19,493 bases of DNA from Firmicutes bacterium UBA4996 (GCA_002396805.1 DGYW01000015.1:1-19493); one strand, 5' to 3'. Positions 6,779 to 14,580 are shown, counted from the first letter of the stretch. The notes: a model not told the origin generated them from the sequence alone. Numbers and translations are program-made.

Positions 6779-7722
6779 CCCAACCCACTCCGTTCCCTAG
6801 TAAATAACCACAAAGATACACCAAGAAACAAAATGAAGAAGATTACCGTAGCAATACTGGCCCCTATACCCATGTTCGGTTGAGCAACAGGGTGTTGTCC
6901 GGCGATACCTATACGGTAAAACAACGTACCCATAATATCTGTGGAGTATTCCGGTGCTCCCCGAGCGTTAGTCATAGCAAATACGATGTCAAAGGCGTTA
7001 AAGTTGCCTACAAAAGTTAAGATCGAAACCAAACCAATGACCGGAACAAGTAAAGGTAGTTTGATCCTCCAGAATATTTGCGTAGCCGAAGCGCCGTCAA
7101 TACTGGCTGCCTCATGAATATCCTCCGCTATTCCCTGAAACCCGGCCAAGAATATCATTGTCGGGATACCCACCCACTGCCAGGCAGTAACCAGCCCAAC
7201 CATTATCATTGCCGTCTCTGGTTTCCCTAACCAGGGATACCCGGAAAACCGCTCAAAACCCAAATGTGTCAAGAGTTGATTTACCGCACCCCAGTGTGGG
7301 TTCAGAATTAACTTCCATAAAAAGCCGGTCACCAAAACCGACATGGTTGCAGGCAAGAATATAATGGTACGGTAGACGGAGTGCCCTTTTAGACGACCAG
7401 AAAGAATATTCGCGAACATTAAACCCAGAGTATTTTGGATTCCCATACAGATAGCAAAGAGAATAAAGGTGTTCTTTAGAGCACAAATGAGACGGTCTTT
7501 AAAAAGTGGATTCGTAAACAGTTCAAGATAATTTTGTAGGCCGACAAATTTAGAAGGTACCAAACCAGTACCAGTATAGAAGCTCAGCCGCATGGAATTA
7601 AACAATGGAAAAGCCATGAACCATACATAGATAACCAGCGCGGGGATGGTGAAGAGGAACCACTGGTCGATCAGGATCCTTCTTTTGGTCCGTTCGCTGA
7701 CGGAGAAAGCTCTTTGCGCCAT
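6775..7722 (-). CDS. CUT1-type carbohydrate ABC transporter permease, MalF-like
   Basis: Predicted 315 aa inner-membrane permease of the MalF/LacF type. It has six hydrophobic segments, the first after a basic N-terminus, and a coupling loop EAASIDGASATQIFWRIKLP about 90 residues from the C-terminus. The start ATG has AAGGAG nine bases upstream. It follows the binding-protein gene after a 59-base gap that contains a strong stem-loop, and it overlaps the next permease by four bases. The large periplasmic insert of enteric MalF is absent, as is normal for CUT1 systems in Firmicutes. Confidence 0.94.
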   Translation of the reverse strand: MAQRAFSVSERTKRRILIDQWFLFTIPALVIYVWFMAFPLFNSMRLSFYTGTGLVPSKFVGLQNYLELFTNPLFKDRLICALKNTFILFAICMGIQNTLGLMFANILSGRLKGHSVYRTIIFLPATMSVLVTGFLWKLILNPHWGAVNQLLTHLGFERFSGYPWLGKPETAMIMVGLVTAWQWVGIPTMIFLAGFQGIAEDIHEAASIDGASATQIFWRIKLPLLVPVIGLVSILTFVGNFNAFDIVFAMTNARGAPEYSTDIMGTLFYRIGIAGQHPVAQPNMGIGASIATVIFFILFLGVSLWLFTRERSGLG

Positions 7723-7742
7723 GGCATTTAACTCCTTAATGA

Positions 7743-7772
7743 GCCTGGTATAGAGTTTCCCCTATACCAGGC
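7743..7772 (-). repeat. Intercistronic stem-loop between binding protein and permease genes
   Basis: GCCTGGTATAG (7743-7753) and CTATACCAGGC (7762-7772) form a perfect 11-bp stem with an eight-base loop. It starts nine bases after the binding-protein stop codon. No U-tract follows on the transcribed strand, so it should not be a full terminator. The likely role, by analogy with the malE-malF intergenic region, is to protect the upstream mRNA from 3' exonucleases. Confidence 0.75.
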
Positions 7773-7781
7773 GTGTGATCT

Positions 7782-9056
7782 CTATTTCTTGAACTTTTGC
7801 GTCGGTGCAAACCAGTTTTCTAGTCCTGTTTGCAGGTAGTCAGCAGCTTCCTTGGGAGTCATACTTCCTTTTACCACTGCCAAAGCGGCTGTTTGAGTTA
7901 AAAGATACCCGTCAGGTTCTCCTGACTGCAGCTCCGGCCAGACAAAACGAGCGTCTACATCCTTACCCTCACTGAGTGCATAAAAGTCATTAGCGTACTT
8001 GTTTTTTATCTGAATCGAGTTCTTGTTCAAAGGATAGAAACCAGGAATTTCATCTGCTAAGATTTGAGCAGCCTCCACCGTTGTTAGCCAAGTAAGAAAA
8101 GTATATCCCGCTTCTTTGAACTTGGAGGCACTATTGAGACCAATACCTGCGTCAGGATGGAAAGTAACAATTGTCCGTCGACCGACAGGCGCTGGAGTAG
8201 CAAAAACACTCCACTCAAAGTCTGGATCCGAGCTAACAAAGAAAGCCACATCCCAAGAACCGCCGAAAAACATCGCGGCCCTCCCTAAAAGAAATAGTTG
8301 TTGAGCGTCATAGTACGACACTCCTTCTTGCCCTTGCGGCAAATAGGGCGCTAGATCCTTTAAAGCTTGAAACGCCGCGACCATTTTTTCGTCACTAAAC
8401 GGGACCTCTCCGGTCTCATACTCCTGCCGCGCCTCTCTTCCACCGATGAAATTGGGTAGCAGATTCATGAACACAATTTCATTCATATCCCACTCATCTT
8501 TCGAACCGTTGGCAAACGGAATAATCCCTGCGGTCTGCAAAGTCTCCGCAGCAACTAAGAGTTCTTCCCAAGTCTCGGGAATTTGCAGGTTGTGTTTGGC
8601 AAATAGCTCAACATTGTAATAAACACCATGGGAAACGGCCATAAATGGAACGGCGAAAGGCACATCGTTCAGACTCCAAGCGTCCCGCGAACCCTCCGAA
8701 TAATTTTCTTCTAACTCCTGCATACCGGTGAGTGGTTCCAAATAACCTTCGGTAAAAAGGTCTTGCCCAACCTTGAAAGAACGAACATACATCAGATCCG
8801 GCCCCGTACCTCCAGTTAACTGAGTGCGTAGCACGGCGTTGTAGTCCGGAGGGTTAGTTGGATTAAACCTAATGTGAATGTTGGGGTGGCTCTGATGAAA
8901 GGCATCCAGTAATTTGTTCACTTGTTCAACATCATCTACACGCCAAGAACCAAGGGTTAATGTAACCGTTTCGGCGCCAACTCCCATTGCTGAAGTAAAA
9001 AGAACCCCCAAAACTGAAACGATGAACAATAAAGCTAAGTAACGCTTTTCTCTCAT
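7782..9056 (-). CDS. Carbohydrate ABC transporter substrate-binding protein (family 1)
   Basis: Predicted 424 aa exported binding protein. The signal peptide covers about residues 1-28 (MREKR, hydrophobic core, GVGA-ETV) and has no lipobox cysteine, so the mature protein should be soluble in a periplasm-like space rather than lipid-anchored. The mature part has the extracellular solute-binding protein family 1 layout: an early beta strand LTLGSW, the GTGPDLMYV segment, the PFAVPFMAVSHGVYYN hinge region and a late FLTWLTTVEAAQ helix. The start ATG follows AGGAGG at nine bases. It is the first gene of a three-gene unit and is divergent from the ugp-like operon. Ligand unknown; a sugar is most likely. 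Confidence 0.94.
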   Translation of the reverse strand: MREKRYLALLFIVSVLGVLFTSAMGVGAETVTLTLGSWRVDDVEQVNKLLDAFHQSHPNIHIRFNPTNPPDYNAVLRTQLTGGTGPDLMYVRSFKVGQDLFTEGYLEPLTGMQELEENYSEGSRDAWSLNDVPFAVPFMAVSHGVYYNVELFAKHNLQIPETWEELLVAAETLQTAGIIPFANGSKDEWDMNEIVFMNLLPNFIGGREARQEYETGEVPFSDEKMVAAFQALKDLAPYLPQGQEGVSYYDAQQLFLLGRAAMFFGGSWDVAFFVSSDPDFEWSVFATPAPVGRRTIVTFHPDAGIGLNSASKFKEAGYTFLTWLTTVEAAQILADEIPGFYPLNKNSIQIKNKYANDFYALSEGKDVDARFVWPELQSGEPDGYLLTQTAALAVVKGSMTPKEAADYLQTGLENWFAPTQKFKK

Positions 9057-9096
9057 TGAGACTCTCCTCCTTTTATTGTTCCACCTGGATGACTCA

Positions 9097-9122
9097 ATTG
9101 CTTATGGTAGAAGATGAGCAAT
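9097..9122. promoter_or_regulatory. Operator-like inverted repeat before the sugar importer operon
   Basis: TTGCTTAT (9098-9105) and ATGAGCAA (9114-9121) are complementary in seven of eight positions with an eight-base spacer; one more pair extends it. It lies about 40-65 bases before the binding-protein start and just downstream of a weak predicted -10. That is a usual place for a repressor site. No regulator gene is nearby, so the binder is unknown. Confidence 0.35.
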
Positions 9123-9247
9123 ACTACCTAAACACCATAGACAAATCCTGCCAAAAAACAATAAACTAGTAAACTAATTCAGCCCATCTGCAACATAATC
9201 ACCACCAGGGATAGAGCTGCAAACGAAGTTACATTTCACCTAGGGGT

Positions 9248-9273
9248 AACAAGGATTTATCTAATCCTTTGTT
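9248..9273. promoter_or_regulatory. Operator-like inverted repeat before the ugp-like operon
   Basis: AACAAGGATT (9248-9257) and AATCCTTTGTT (9263-9273) pair around a five-base centre with a single bulged T. It overlaps the weak plus-strand -35 candidate. It could be a transcription-factor site for glycerol-3-phosphate uptake control; this is an inference from position and symmetry only. Confidence 0.35.
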
Positions 9274-9413
9274 GAAGTAAACAATTAGGATAAAAACGGC
9301 AAATGTGGCACCTGGTGTTAATAATGTGAGTAGCCGCAGATCCATCTTGGCCGGGCAAAAGGAGGATAGCGTTCGTAGTTTGGGCTAAACATCAAAATTG
9401 GGGAGGAATGCAT

Positions 9414-10724
9414 GTGAATAACTCAAAAAGCTTAATCATTTTACTAGTATTGGTGATCGCATTGGTGGGTTCAACCGTTGCTCAGGCCAAGACTCAAATC
9501 GACTTTTGGTTTTCTTTGTCAGGACAACTAGGTGAGACTGTGGAACAACTCGTGAAAAGCTTTAATGAAAGTCAAGACGAGTTTGAAGTTGTTGCTTTTT
9601 TCCGTGGAGCCTATGCAGAATCTATGACAGCTGCCATCGCGGCCTATCGTGCTGGCAATGCACCTCACATTCTACAGGTTTACGAAGTGGGTACCCAGAC
9701 CATGCTCCTGTCTGGCGCAGTGTATCCCGTGTATCAGCTGATGGAAGACCAAAACATCAATATTGACTGGAATGACTACATTCCAGCTGTGCTCGCCTAC
9801 TATTCTCATGAGGGCAATCTATACTCCCTGCCATTTAACTCATCTAGCCCTGTTTTCTTCTACAACAAAGACATCTTCGCTGCTGCAGGCCTTGATCCTG
9901 AAAAGCCCCCTACAACCTGGCAGGAAGTGGAGGAGTACAGCCGTAAGATTATCGAATCTGGTGCAGCCCGTTATGGCTTTACAACAGGCTGGCCTTCTTG
10001 GGTACTAATCGAGAACATGCATACTTGGCATGGCTTGCCCTTTGCTAGCAAAGGTAATGGATTTGAGGGTTTAGATGCAGAACTCTTGATTAATGGCGAA
10101 TTCGGCGTCAAGCACGTATCCGCCTTGGCAAAATGGCAAGAAGAGGGTATCTTCCACTACGGCGGAAGAGGGGACAGTGCTAACTGGATCTTCTTAAACG
10201 AAGAGTGCGCCATGATGCCCCACTCCTCTGGCTTAATCGGCAGTATGAAGCAATCTGGACTCAATTGGGCGGCAGCTCCCCTTCCTCATTGGGGCGATCC
10301 GTATCCTAAAGTTAACACCATCATCGGCGGTGCAACCCTGTGGGTGTTAAATGGCCACGAAAGTGAAGAGTACAAAGGTGTTGCAGAGTTCTTGAAGTTT
10401 GTTGCCCAGCCTGAACAACAAGCGTGGTGGCATAAGCAGACCGGTTATGTGCCCATTAGTCTCCCTGCAGCTGAGATGCTTACTGCAGAAGGGCACTTTG
10501 AAGCGCAGCCATTCCAAAAAGTCGCCATCAACGAACTAAATAATGCTCCCCCAACTCGTGATACCATGGGTATCCGCCTTGGTAATTTTGTTGAGATTCG
10601 CAATGTTGTTGAAGAAGAGTTGGAAAACATCTTTGCCGGTAAGAAGTCGGTTAAAGCTGGTCTGGACGATGCAGTGAAACGATCCAATGAGCTACTGCGT
10701 GAATTTGCGGAGATTTACCAATAG
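9414..10724 (+). CDS. ugpB: Glycerol-3-phosphate ABC transporter substrate-binding protein
   Basis: Predicted 436 aa exported binding protein, closely resembling E. coli UgpB along its whole length. Shared blocks include AGNAPHILQVYEVGT, PFNSSSPV-YNKD, NGLPFAS-like HGLPFASKGNGF, ECAMM-SSG, IIGGATLWV, KQTGYVPI and GIRLGNF. By recalled alignment, the positions that contact glycerol phosphate in UgpB appear kept: Y67, E91, S144, W193, S271, the GG at 305-306, Y345 and R388. The ligand is therefore predicted to be sn-glycerol-3-phosphate or a glycerophosphodiester. The signal peptide ends near AQA-KTQ (residue 25) and has no lipobox. The start is a GTG at 9414, seven bases after GGAGG; the ATG at 9408 touches the Shine-Dalgarno. 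It is the first gene of the ugpBAE-like operon. Confidence 0.93.
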   Translation: MNNSKSLIILLVLVIALVGSTVAQAKTQIDFWFSLSGQLGETVEQLVKSFNESQDEFEVVAFFRGAYAESMTAAIAAYRAGNAPHILQVYEVGTQTMLLSGAVYPVYQLMEDQNINIDWNDYIPAVLAYYSHEGNLYSLPFNSSSPVFFYNKDIFAAAGLDPEKPPTTWQEVEEYSRKIIESGAARYGFTTGWPSWVLIENMHTWHGLPFASKGNGFEGLDAELLINGEFGVKHVSALAKWQEEGIFHYGGRGDSANWIFLNEECAMMPHSSGLIGSMKQSGLNWAAAPLPHWGDPYPKVNTIIGGATLWVLNGHESEEYKGVAEFLKFVAQPEQQAWWHKQTGYVPISLPAAEMLTAEGHFEAQPFQKVAINELNNAPPTRDTMGIRLGNFVEIRNVVEEELENIFAGKKSVKAGLDDAVKRSNELLREFAEIYQ

Positions 10725-10736
10725 ACTAGTTCGGAT

Positions 10737-10764
10737 GCACGGTTTGGATTAGTCCAAACCGTGC
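10737..10764 (+). repeat. Intercistronic stem-loop between ugpB and ugpA
   Basis: GCACGGTTTGGA (10737-10748) and TCCAAACCGTGC (10753-10764) form a perfect 12-bp stem with a four-base loop, beginning 12 bases after the ugpB stop. No U-tract follows; the ugpA ribosome binding site comes next. Likely an mRNA-stabilising or partial attenuating hairpin rather than a terminator. Confidence 0.8.
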
Positions 10765-10790
10765 GTCTCACAGAAAGGAGAGATCATAGT

Positions 10791-11672
10791 ATGTCTCAAG
10801 TTGTCTTTAAAAACAAATGGCTGCCTTATCTCCTTATATTGCCGCAAATTGCAGTCACCATCGTGTTCTTTTTTTGGCCTGCCTTCACCTCTTTGCGTTT
10901 GGCAGTCTACAGAACATCGCCCTTTGGAGACCGCACTGTCTTCGTAGGGTTACAAAATTTCCAGAGGCTATTTCAATCAGTGTATTATCAAAAAAGCCTC
11001 CTCACCACTTTGATTTTTTCGGCATGCGTAACGATTTTCGGAGTGCTGATTTCTTTAGGCGTTGCACTACTTTTAAATCAAAGTATCCGAGGACTCGCTG
11101 TTTTTCGAACCGCAATTCTCTGGCCTTATGGAATTGCCCTTCCGATTGCCGGAATTATTTGGATGTTCATGCTCCATCCTAGTTTTGGAATTGTTCCTTA
11201 TTTGCTTAAAGATGTGATTAACTACGACTTCGATTGGATTTTAAAGGGCGATGCCGCCATGCTCCTTGTCATCGTAACGGCCATTTGGACGAATCTAGGT
11301 TATAACGTGGCTTTCTATTTGGCAGGCCTGCAGTCTATCCCAAGGTCTCTAGTAGAAGCATCGTTAGTGGACGGTGCAACCTCTTTGAAGGCCATACGCC
11401 ATATTACGCTGCCATTGCTTTCGCCCACAACGTTCTTTCTTCTGGTTATGAACCTCATTTATTCGCTCTTTGATACCTTTGGCTTAATTGATGCCGTTAC
11501 AAAAGGGGGGCCCGGTGGAGCCACTGAAATTTTGATCTATAAGGCCTACCGAGATGGTATTCTGTCTCTAAACCTCGGCTCATCAGCGGCCCAATCGGTG
11601 GTTCTAATGGTGATTGCGACCCTATTAACTGTGTTCCAGTTTAAGTTCATTGAGAGGAAGGTATCATATTGA
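10791..11672 (+). CDS. ugpA: Glycerol-3-phosphate ABC transporter permease
   Basis: Predicted 293 aa inner-membrane permease. It resembles E. coli UgpA from the N-terminus (FKNKWLPYLLILPQ) through the QSIPRSLVEASLVDGATS coupling loop (about 190-207) to the SSAAQSVVLM segment near the C-terminus. Six hydrophobic segments are visible and the length matches UgpA. The start ATG at 10791 follows AAAGGAG at about ten bases; an upstream in-frame extension would run into the intercistronic stem-loop and is rejected. Its TGA stop overlaps the TTG start of ugpE. Confidence 0.93.
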   Translation: MSQVVFKNKWLPYLLILPQIAVTIVFFFWPAFTSLRLAVYRTSPFGDRTVFVGLQNFQRLFQSVYYQKSLLTTLIFSACVTIFGVLISLGVALLLNQSIRGLAVFRTAILWPYGIALPIAGIIWMFMLHPSFGIVPYLLKDVINYDFDWILKGDAAMLLVIVTAIWTNLGYNVAFYLAGLQSIPRSLVEASLVDGATSLKAIRHITLPLLSPTTFFLLVMNLIYSLFDTFGLIDAVTKGGPGGATEILIYKAYRDGILSLNLGSSAAQSVVLMVIATLLTVFQFKFIERKVSY

Positions 11673-12541
11673 ACCAGAAAAACGAAAAAAATGCTGGCTC
11701 CTTTGGTTTTATTCGTTTAGACAGACGCGGCTGTAAAAAGTTAGTAGTCTACGTTTTGCTGCTGCTTATCGTCTTTATTATCGGGTTTCCTTTAATTTAT
11801 ACCTTCGCCATCTCAACGCAAAGCTTGGAAGAAGTGATCAGACGCCCAACCGTAAAGATCTCCAACCAACTTTTCAATAACTATCGCGAAGCCTGGGTGC
11901 GGATCAACATGGGACGCCTGTTAATGAACAGCACCATAGTGGCCTTTGCCTCCACTGTAGGAAAAATCGTCATGGCTATTCTCTCGGCCTTTGCTATAGT
12001 CTTTTTTGACTTCCGCTTTAAGGCGGTGGCCTTTTGGACGATCTTCATTACTCTGATGCTGCCCGTGCCTGTGCGAATCATTTCGACCTATCAAGTAATT
12101 AGTGATCTAGGCTGGTTGAATAGCTATGTGGGTCTAATTGTTCCGCTGATGGCATCGGCAACTGGCACTTTTTTCTTCCGGCAATTTTACCAAACTATAC
12201 CTGGCGAGATGGTTGAAGCGGCTCAGATTGATGGAGCGGGCCCCTTGAAATTTCTCTGGTCTATTCTGCTCCCTAATTCCTGGCCTAATATCGCTGCTCT
12301 GTTTGTGGTTCTTTTCATCTTTGGCTGGAATCAATACCTCTGGCCCCTTATGATCACCCACACCAAAGAAATGCATGTTGTGGTTGTAGGAATTCGAAGC
12401 CTAATTCCAGGGGGTGGCGAGCTATTGCCAGAGTGGAACATTGTGATGGCGGCAGCCATGTTCGCCTTGGTACTACCTGTACTTGTTATCATAACCATGC
12501 AGAAGTGGTTTGTGGAATTAGTAATCGAGACCGAAAAGTAG
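11669..12541 (+). CDS. ugpE: Glycerol-3-phosphate ABC transporter permease
   Basis: Predicted 290 aa inner-membrane permease with six hydrophobic segments. Blocks shared with E. coli UgpE include GKIVMAILSAFAIVFFDF, FITLMLPVPVRI, LPLMASAT-like VPLMASATGTFFFRQF, the coupling loop EAAQIDGAGPLKF and GWNQYLWPL. The start is TTG at 11669, inside the ugpA stop (TTGA), with AGGAAGG about seven bases upstream, so translation is coupled to ugpA. It ends the operon, and a terminator follows at 12562. The ugpC ATPase and ugpQ phosphodiesterase genes that complete the enteric operon are absent here. Confidence 0.93.
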   Translation: MNQKNEKNAGSFGFIRLDRRGCKKLVVYVLLLLIVFIIGFPLIYTFAISTQSLEEVIRRPTVKISNQLFNNYREAWVRINMGRLLMNSTIVAFASTVGKIVMAILSAFAIVFFDFRFKAVAFWTIFITLMLPVPVRIISTYQVISDLGWLNSYVGLIVPLMASATGTFFFRQFYQTIPGEMVEAAQIDGAGPLKFLWSILLPNSWPNIAALFVVLFIFGWNQYLWPLMITHTKEMHVVVVGIRSLIPGGGELLPEWNIVMAAAMFALVLPVLVIITMQKWFVELVIETEK

Positions 12542-12561
12542 TAGTAAACATCTGCACCGTT

Positions 12562-12594
12562 AGCGCCCATCAACCTCTGTGATGGGCGCTTTTT
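12562..12594 (+). terminator. Rho-independent terminator of the ugp-like operon
   Basis: AGCGCCCATC (12562-12571) pairs perfectly with GATGGGCGCT (12581-12590) around a nine-base loop, followed directly by a T-run (12590-12594). It lies 20 bases after the ugpE stop. The opposite strand has no U-tract past the stem, so it is mainly a plus-strand terminator in the gap between two convergent operons. Confidence 0.92.
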
Positions 12595-12611
12595 GCTGTG
12601 AGCGACATTTT

Positions 12612-13484
12612 TTAGCCTTGAATTCTTGGATCCATAATATCTCGAAAAGCATCACCAATTAGGTTCCAAGATAGTACAAAAAGGACAATGGCCACACCAG
12701 GCCAGACCACTGTGTACCAATACTCCAAAGGATTATTAGGAGTACCTAGAACCCAGTTTCTAGCAAAACTAATCATCTGACCCCAGTCGGCGTACCCCTC
12801 GGGAGCACCTAAACCCAAAAAACTCAAGGTTGATGCAGTAACTACAATGGAACCAATATTCATGGAAGCCTGAATCAAAACCGGAAAAATGGTATTCGGT
12901 AGTATGTGCCTCATTAAGATTTTAGGATGGGCTACACCACCGGCCCTTGCAGCCATGATATACTCATCTTGTTTCACCTGAAGTACATTACCGCGAATTA
13001 AACGAGCATAGCCCGTCCAGCGAAATAGAACTAAGGCAATAATGACTTTGTCTAATCCCCTTCCCAAAACCGCTGTAATTACAATGGCAGCAATAAGGAA
13101 GGGAAAGCTCATGAATATATCCACAAAGCGCATGACTATTTCATCAAACTTGCCCCCAATATAGGCGCTAACAGAACCAATCACAACGCCAATCAAACAA
13201 GACAAGCCGGTAACCATCAGACCAACTTTAAAAGCGGTTCTTGTTCCCCAAATGATCCCATAGAAAATATCATATTTTCCCTGAGTGAGACCCATGAGAT
13301 GCTCCTTAGAAGGCGGAGCTGGCACAGTACCCCAGCCAAAGCGCGGCACTCTATAGGGATCACTTTTATGGGATTCTTGGGTAGGCGCAATGTAGGGAGC
13401 AAAAAGAGCTATAAGGATAAATCCTAACAAGATAATTAGACCTGTCATGGACAGAGGGTTTCGCAGTAGCTTTTTCATCACCAT
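12612..13484 (-). CDS. Peptide/nickel-type ABC transporter permease, OppC/DppC family
   Basis: Predicted 290 aa inner-membrane permease. The N-terminal region (LLRNPLSMTGLIILLGFILIA, then an extracytoplasmic APYIAPT segment) is the typical OppC N-domain. It is followed by five further hydrophobic segments and the coupling loop MAARAGGVAHPKILMRHILP about 110 residues from the C-terminus. The C-terminal GDAFRDIMDPRI is a family hallmark. The start ATG at 13484 is served by GGAG ten bases upstream, seven bases after the OppB-like stop. It is the last gene of the operon. No strong minus-strand terminator was found after it. Confidence 0.94.
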   Translation of the reverse strand: MVMKKLLRNPLSMTGLIILLGFILIALFAPYIAPTQESHKSDPYRVPRFGWGTVPAPPSKEHLMGLTQGKYDIFYGIIWGTRTAFKVGLMVTGLSCLIGVVIGSVSAYIGGKFDEIVMRFVDIFMSFPFLIAAIVITAVLGRGLDKVIIALVLFRWTGYARLIRGNVLQVKQDEYIMAARAGGVAHPKILMRHILPNTIFPVLIQASMNIGSIVVTASTLSFLGLGAPEGYADWGQMISFARNWVLGTPNNPLEYWYTVVWPGVAIVLFVLSWNLIGDAFRDIMDPRIQG

Positions 13485-13491
13485 TGAACTA

Positions 13492-14523
13492 TCACTCCAA
13501 TCTCACCCTAGGGTCAATTACCGCATACAGTACATCCACCACTAAGTTGGTTGCAACCAAGAGCAATCCGTAAAAAAGTGTTGTTCCTAAGATTAGAGTG
13601 TAATCAAGTTGCTGTGCCCCCGTAGCTGTCAATAATCCAATACCTTTATAGTCAAAAACCGTCTCCACGATTACAACACCACCTAGAAGTCCTAAAACCA
13701 TGGATCCAGAGACCGTTGCTACTGGAATCATGGCGTTGCGGCGTACATGGCGATTCACCACTATCTTCTCTGTTAGGCCCTTAGCCCGTGCTGTTCGAAC
13801 ATAATCTTTGTTCATCACCTCCAACATACTGGAACGAGTAATCCGCAACAGAAAAGCCCACCACAAATAAGCTAATGTAATGATTGGTGCTACCAAGTGG
13901 CGGATAGCGTCCCAAAAGATGTCCAACCGTCCATTAAGGAGAGAGTCAACAGTGTTCATTCCAGTGTAGCGAATAAAATCGCCGGTCAGCACTATGGTGT
14001 CTGCCCACATGGATAGTCTTCCAGGGGGAAACCAACCTAGAACACCGTAAAAAATCATTAGCATAATTAAGCCGAACACAAAGTCTGGCAAAGACCATCC
14101 GATAATTGCAAAAGTTCGGCTAATGTGGTCCAACGGCCTATTATAATGCTTGGCTGATATTGTGCCTAACCAGATACCACCCAAAACCACAGGAATAATA
14201 GAGAATAGTGCCAGCTCAATAGTGGCTGGAAAGCGCTTAGCAATCGCTTCAGTCACCCGCATATTTGCCGACACGGAGTAGCCCAAGTCCCCCCTCAGCA
14301 ATTTTTTCATCCAACTAATATAGCGAAGATGAGCAGGTTGATTTAATCCGTATTTGCGAACCAAATCGTCCAAACTTTGGTTCTTAAGTTCCTCGGGGCT
14401 TTTAATATAAGAACTGACTAGTTGATAAGGGGATAGAAATGACATTGCTACAAAAACCAAAAGCGTGACCCCGATCAGTACTATTGGCAGAAATAGCAAC
14501 CGCCTAGCGATATAGGTTAACAT
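13492..14523 (-). CDS. Peptide/nickel-type ABC transporter permease, OppB/DppB family
   Basis: Predicted 343 aa inner-membrane permease. It opens with the family signature MLTYIARRLLFLPIVLIGVT and has six hydrophobic segments. The coupling loop RTARAKGLTEKIVVNRHVRRN lies near residues 242-262 (read as RTARAKGL followed by VNRH). The C-terminal YAVIDPRVRL is typical. It pairs with the OppC-like permease downstream. The start ATG has AAGGAG eight bases upstream. An 82-base gap with a strong stem-loop separates it from the binding-protein gene. Confidence 0.94.
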   Translation of the reverse strand: MLTYIARRLLFLPIVLIGVTLLVFVAMSFLSPYQLVSSYIKSPEELKNQSLDDLVRKYGLNQPAHLRYISWMKKLLRGDLGYSVSANMRVTEAIAKRFPATIELALFSIIPVVLGGIWLGTISAKHYNRPLDHISRTFAIIGWSLPDFVFGLIMLMIFYGVLGWFPPGRLSMWADTIVLTGDFIRYTGMNTVDSLLNGRLDIFWDAIRHLVAPIITLAYLWWAFLLRITRSSMLEVMNKDYVRTARAKGLTEKIVVNRHVRRNAMIPVATVSGSMVLGLLGGVVIVETVFDYKGIGLLTATGAQQLDYTLILGTTLFYGLLLVATNLVVDVLYAVIDPRVRLE

Positions 14524-14554
14524 CTGTCTCTACTCCTTAGCTCAAAATAGCGGT

Positions 14555-14580
14555 GTAGGATTGCCCGCAGGCAATCCTAC
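14555..14580 (-). repeat. Intercistronic stem-loop between the peptide-binding protein and permease genes
   Basis: GTAGGATTGCC (14555-14565) and GGCAATCCTAC (14570-14580) form a perfect 11-bp stem with a four-base loop. With a small bulge the stem can extend by three more pairs (14552-14554 with 14583-14585). It begins about 25 bases after the binding-protein stop on the minus strand. There is no U-tract after it. Same position and design as the hairpins at 7743 and 10737. Confidence 0.78.

Larger units (their letters stand above)
9057..9413. other. Divergent control region between two ABC importer operons
   Basis: These 357 bases separate two divergent binding-protein genes. No ORF with a credible start site was found. 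For the minus-strand operon a weak promoter is possible: TTGTTT, 16 bases, then TATGGT (complement of 9134-9139). For the plus strand, TTGTTG (9269-9274), 16 bases, then TAAAAA (9291-9296) is equally weak. Two imperfect inverted repeats lie close to these sites (9097-9122 and 9248-9273). A third short pair, GTTAC (9228-9232) and GTAAC (9246-9250), lies next to the second. No catabolite-repression (cre) consensus was seen. Confidence 0.5.

Noticed and set aside
9357..9389. Strong Shine-Dalgarno-like AAAAGGAGGA upstream of ugpB, possible leader peptide
   Set aside because: The only start-like codon at suitable distance (TTG) gives a two-codon frame ending in TAA, so no leader peptide can be supported.
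10737..10764. Stem-loop after ugpB as a full terminator
   Set aside because: No T-run follows and ugpA/ugpE are clearly continuations of the same operon, so it is listed as an intercistronic hairpin instead.
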